DNA of 7,116 nucleotides. It comes from Rubrobacter sp. Its GTDB lineage: Bacteria > Actinomycetota > Rubrobacteria > Rubrobacterales > Rubrobacteraceae. This document shows positions 5,763 to 7,116 of the stretch, piece after piece. Made by a program: the position numbers and the translations under genes. The first letter of the stretch is position 1. Each line of letters opens with the position of its first letter. The notes under the pieces are model-generated. The model was not told the DNA's origin and did not search any database. It saw only the letters and a program-made list of their open reading frames with translations. The stretch lies in assembly GCA_013815575.1 (NCBI GenBank), contig JACDFX010000082.1, positions 1 to 7,116 of the forward strand. The letters are read 5' to 3'.

Positions 5763-7013
5763 CGGTTCTGCTCCCCCGCCGTAATCCGCTCGCCTCGTGT
5801 GTCGGCCGCAGCCAGAGCGAGACGTGGGCCGGTTGCATCGTCTCCCGCACGACCACGAGCAACTCCGGCGCAAGACGGTCGAGGGCGGTCTCGTCGCGCA
5901 ATACCGTCGAGAACGACTGAAGGGTTTTCTGCGCGTCGTACTTCTTTCGGTAGAAGCGGCGGTCTATAAAGCCCTGCACCCTTCTACGAAGTGGCTGGAA
6001 GAGCGCAGCAATGAGGAGCGTCGATGCGACGACGGCGAGCTGGTCGCCCTCCCCAACTACCGGTGAGAGAAGCCGTTGCAGCCCCACCACACTCCCGAGG
6101 TAGACGGCCACCAGGGACGCGGTCAGGGTGCCGTAGACGAGGGTGCGGTTTATAACGACGTCGATGCCGTAGAGACGGTAGCGCAGCACCGCGATCCCGA
6201 TAGCCATGGGCAGGCCGATGAGTACCCATCCGAACACCAGCCCGCTGACGAACCCCCCGACGATACCCGGCAAGTAATCCGTGAACGGGAAGGTCGGAAT
6301 GGGCGCGGCGGCGTACAAGAACCACTTCATCTGCTGGCGTTCGACACCCCTGGAACGGCGCAGGCGCACCACCACGGCTGAGCCCCCCCAACACATCCGA
6401 TGAGGAGGGGAACGCCCAGCACGCCGAGAACAAGCGGCATATCCTCGACGTGGGCCAGGCCCTCGATCCCGATGGGGTTCTCGATCTGATAATCGATGTC
6501 TTGGCCGCTGAGCGTGTCGACGAGGGCCCCGAGGACGACCATGGCGGCGAGCGCGATCCCCGGCACCACGGCGACCGGGAGCCAGCGGCGGGAAGGTAGA
6601 CGTCCGTCGGGGAAGAGCAGCGGCAGGTACACGAGGGCGAGCCCGAGGAACAGGAACCAGTACCACGAATTGGCCCAGACACCCACGATAGCGAGCCAGT
6701 CGGGCCGGCCGCGGGTGACCACCACGTAGGCCGCGTATGTTTCGAGCGCCGCGGCCAGGACAACCAGCGAGGTCGCGCTCAAGATCCAGCCGATGGGGTT
6801 ACCGGGCCGCCGGGCGACCAGCAAGGCGCCCACCACCGCGAACATCCCGAACCCGACGGTGACGATCGCGTCTTCCACCGGGTCCCCGCTCCGCGGACCG
6901 ATGAGGCGGTCCAGCCAGGCGTTCGCGGCGATGCCCGCGACGTAGAAGACGATCACCAGCACCGCCGCCAGCCGCGCGAAGAGCACCCTTCGTCCTGAAG
7001 GCGCGGCTCTCAT
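5755..7013 (-). pseudogene. Second sensor-like membrane protein paralogue, frameshifted at a G7 tract
   Basis: ATG at 7011-7013 (MRAAPSGRR) follows GGGGGAGGGCG and overlaps the previous stop (ATGA). The first frame gives the N-terminal half: ALLVARRPGNPIGW, LLFPDGRLPSRRW, ENPIGIEGLAHVED and VLGVLGVPLLIG. It then runs out of family likeness and stops at 6327 (228 residues). The C-terminal half lies in the -1 frame: SAVVVRLRRSRGVERQQMKWF, RYRLYGIDVVINRTLVYG, FIDRRFYRKKYDA and ETMQPAHVSLWLR, ending at TAA 5755-5757. Both halves align end to end with the 411-residue paralogue. The switch falls at seven G's (C's at 6383-6389 on the plus strand). One extra G, a loss of two, or a -1 slip restores a single protein of about 419 residues reading ...CVGGGSAVVVRL. 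Like its neighbour it has no kinase domain. It could be a pseudogene, a sequencing error, a slippage-switched gene or a programmed frameshift. The stop overlaps the next start by eight bases (ATGAGTAA). Confidence 0.85.
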
Positions 7014-7116
7014 CGCCCTCCCCCCGGCTCCCGGCGCCACAGGCTCGCGTGCGCGGGTTGCATCGTCTCGTTGACCACCGAGACCAGGTCCTCACTCAAC
7101 GCTTCCAGGTCCGTCT
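7010..7116 (-). CDS. C-terminal tail of a third sensor-like membrane paralogue (5' partial)
   Basis: From 7114 down to a TGA at 7010-7012 the minus strand encodes 34 residues: TDLEALSEDLVSVVNETMQ, then PAHASLWRREPGGGR. This matches the end of the two neighbouring paralogues (TDLDGLNTGLLEVVRDTVQ with PQHASLWLREPGRG, and TALDRLAPELLVVVRETMQ with PAHVSLWLRP). It is therefore the last part of a third family member whose membrane region lies beyond the window. It too ends right after the SLW(L/R)R motif with no room for a kinase domain. Its stop overlaps the following ATG as ATGA, so the chain of coupled translation continues upstream. The start and promoter are outside the window. Confidence 0.8.
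   Translation of the reverse strand, partial: TDLEALSEDLVSVVNETMQPAHASLWRREPGGGR

Noticed and set aside
5763..5873. N-terminal extension of the 411-residue membrane protein to an upstream start at 5873
   Set aside because: The extra 37 residues are Arg/Cys rich, unlike a membrane protein start, and are the shadow of the previous gene's C-terminus. The ATG at 5760-5762 has a proper RBS and overlap.

Overview
The window is high-GC DNA (roughly two thirds G+C by eye). Its genes read like those of a Rubrobacter-type or related deep-branching actinobacterium: TPR regulators ending in an '...PEIWKLVEW' tail, and tandem multi-pass membrane proteins with the motifs NPIGW, LFPDGRLPSRRW, RLYDIDALINRTLVYG and FIDRRFYR. 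The taxonomic call is an inference from family resemblance, not from a marker gene.

Left part, 1-2124. A plus-strand TPR protein enters the window and ends at 352. It converges on two minus-strand genes, a cupin protein with a C-terminal membrane anchor (546-1244) and, upstream of it, a small membrane protein (1345-1728). Between the TPR stop and the cupin stop lies an unannotated minus-strand remnant of the membrane-sensor family seen at the right end of the window. The 1729-2124 gap carries three phased CGTTACG boxes upstream of the small membrane gene, and a TATACT box with a perfect inverted repeat upstream of a plus-strand alpha/beta hydrolase.

Middle, 2125-3154. The alpha/beta hydrolase is split by an in-frame TAG, with its catalytic Asp and His beyond the stop. 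It converges on the N-terminal remnant of a flavin-dependent pyridine nucleotide-disulfide oxidoreductase, which also has an in-frame stop and lacks the rest of the protein.

Right part, 3151-7116, minus strand. This is a tightly packed operon read right to left: the tail of one sensor-like membrane protein, a second complete but frameshifted paralogue, a third intact paralogue, a cytochrome P450, and the oxidoreductase remnant. All four junctions overlap (ATGA, ATGAGTAA, ATGA, ATGA), so translation is probably coupled. The intact paralogue has the membrane and dimerisation-like part of a sensor kinase family but no kinase domain. The operon promoter lies beyond 7116.

The main points are that four gene relics or broken genes lie within 7 kb, and that kinase-less sensor-like proteins are physically coupled to a P450. 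No CRISPR array, tRNA, rRNA or insertion sequence was recognised.
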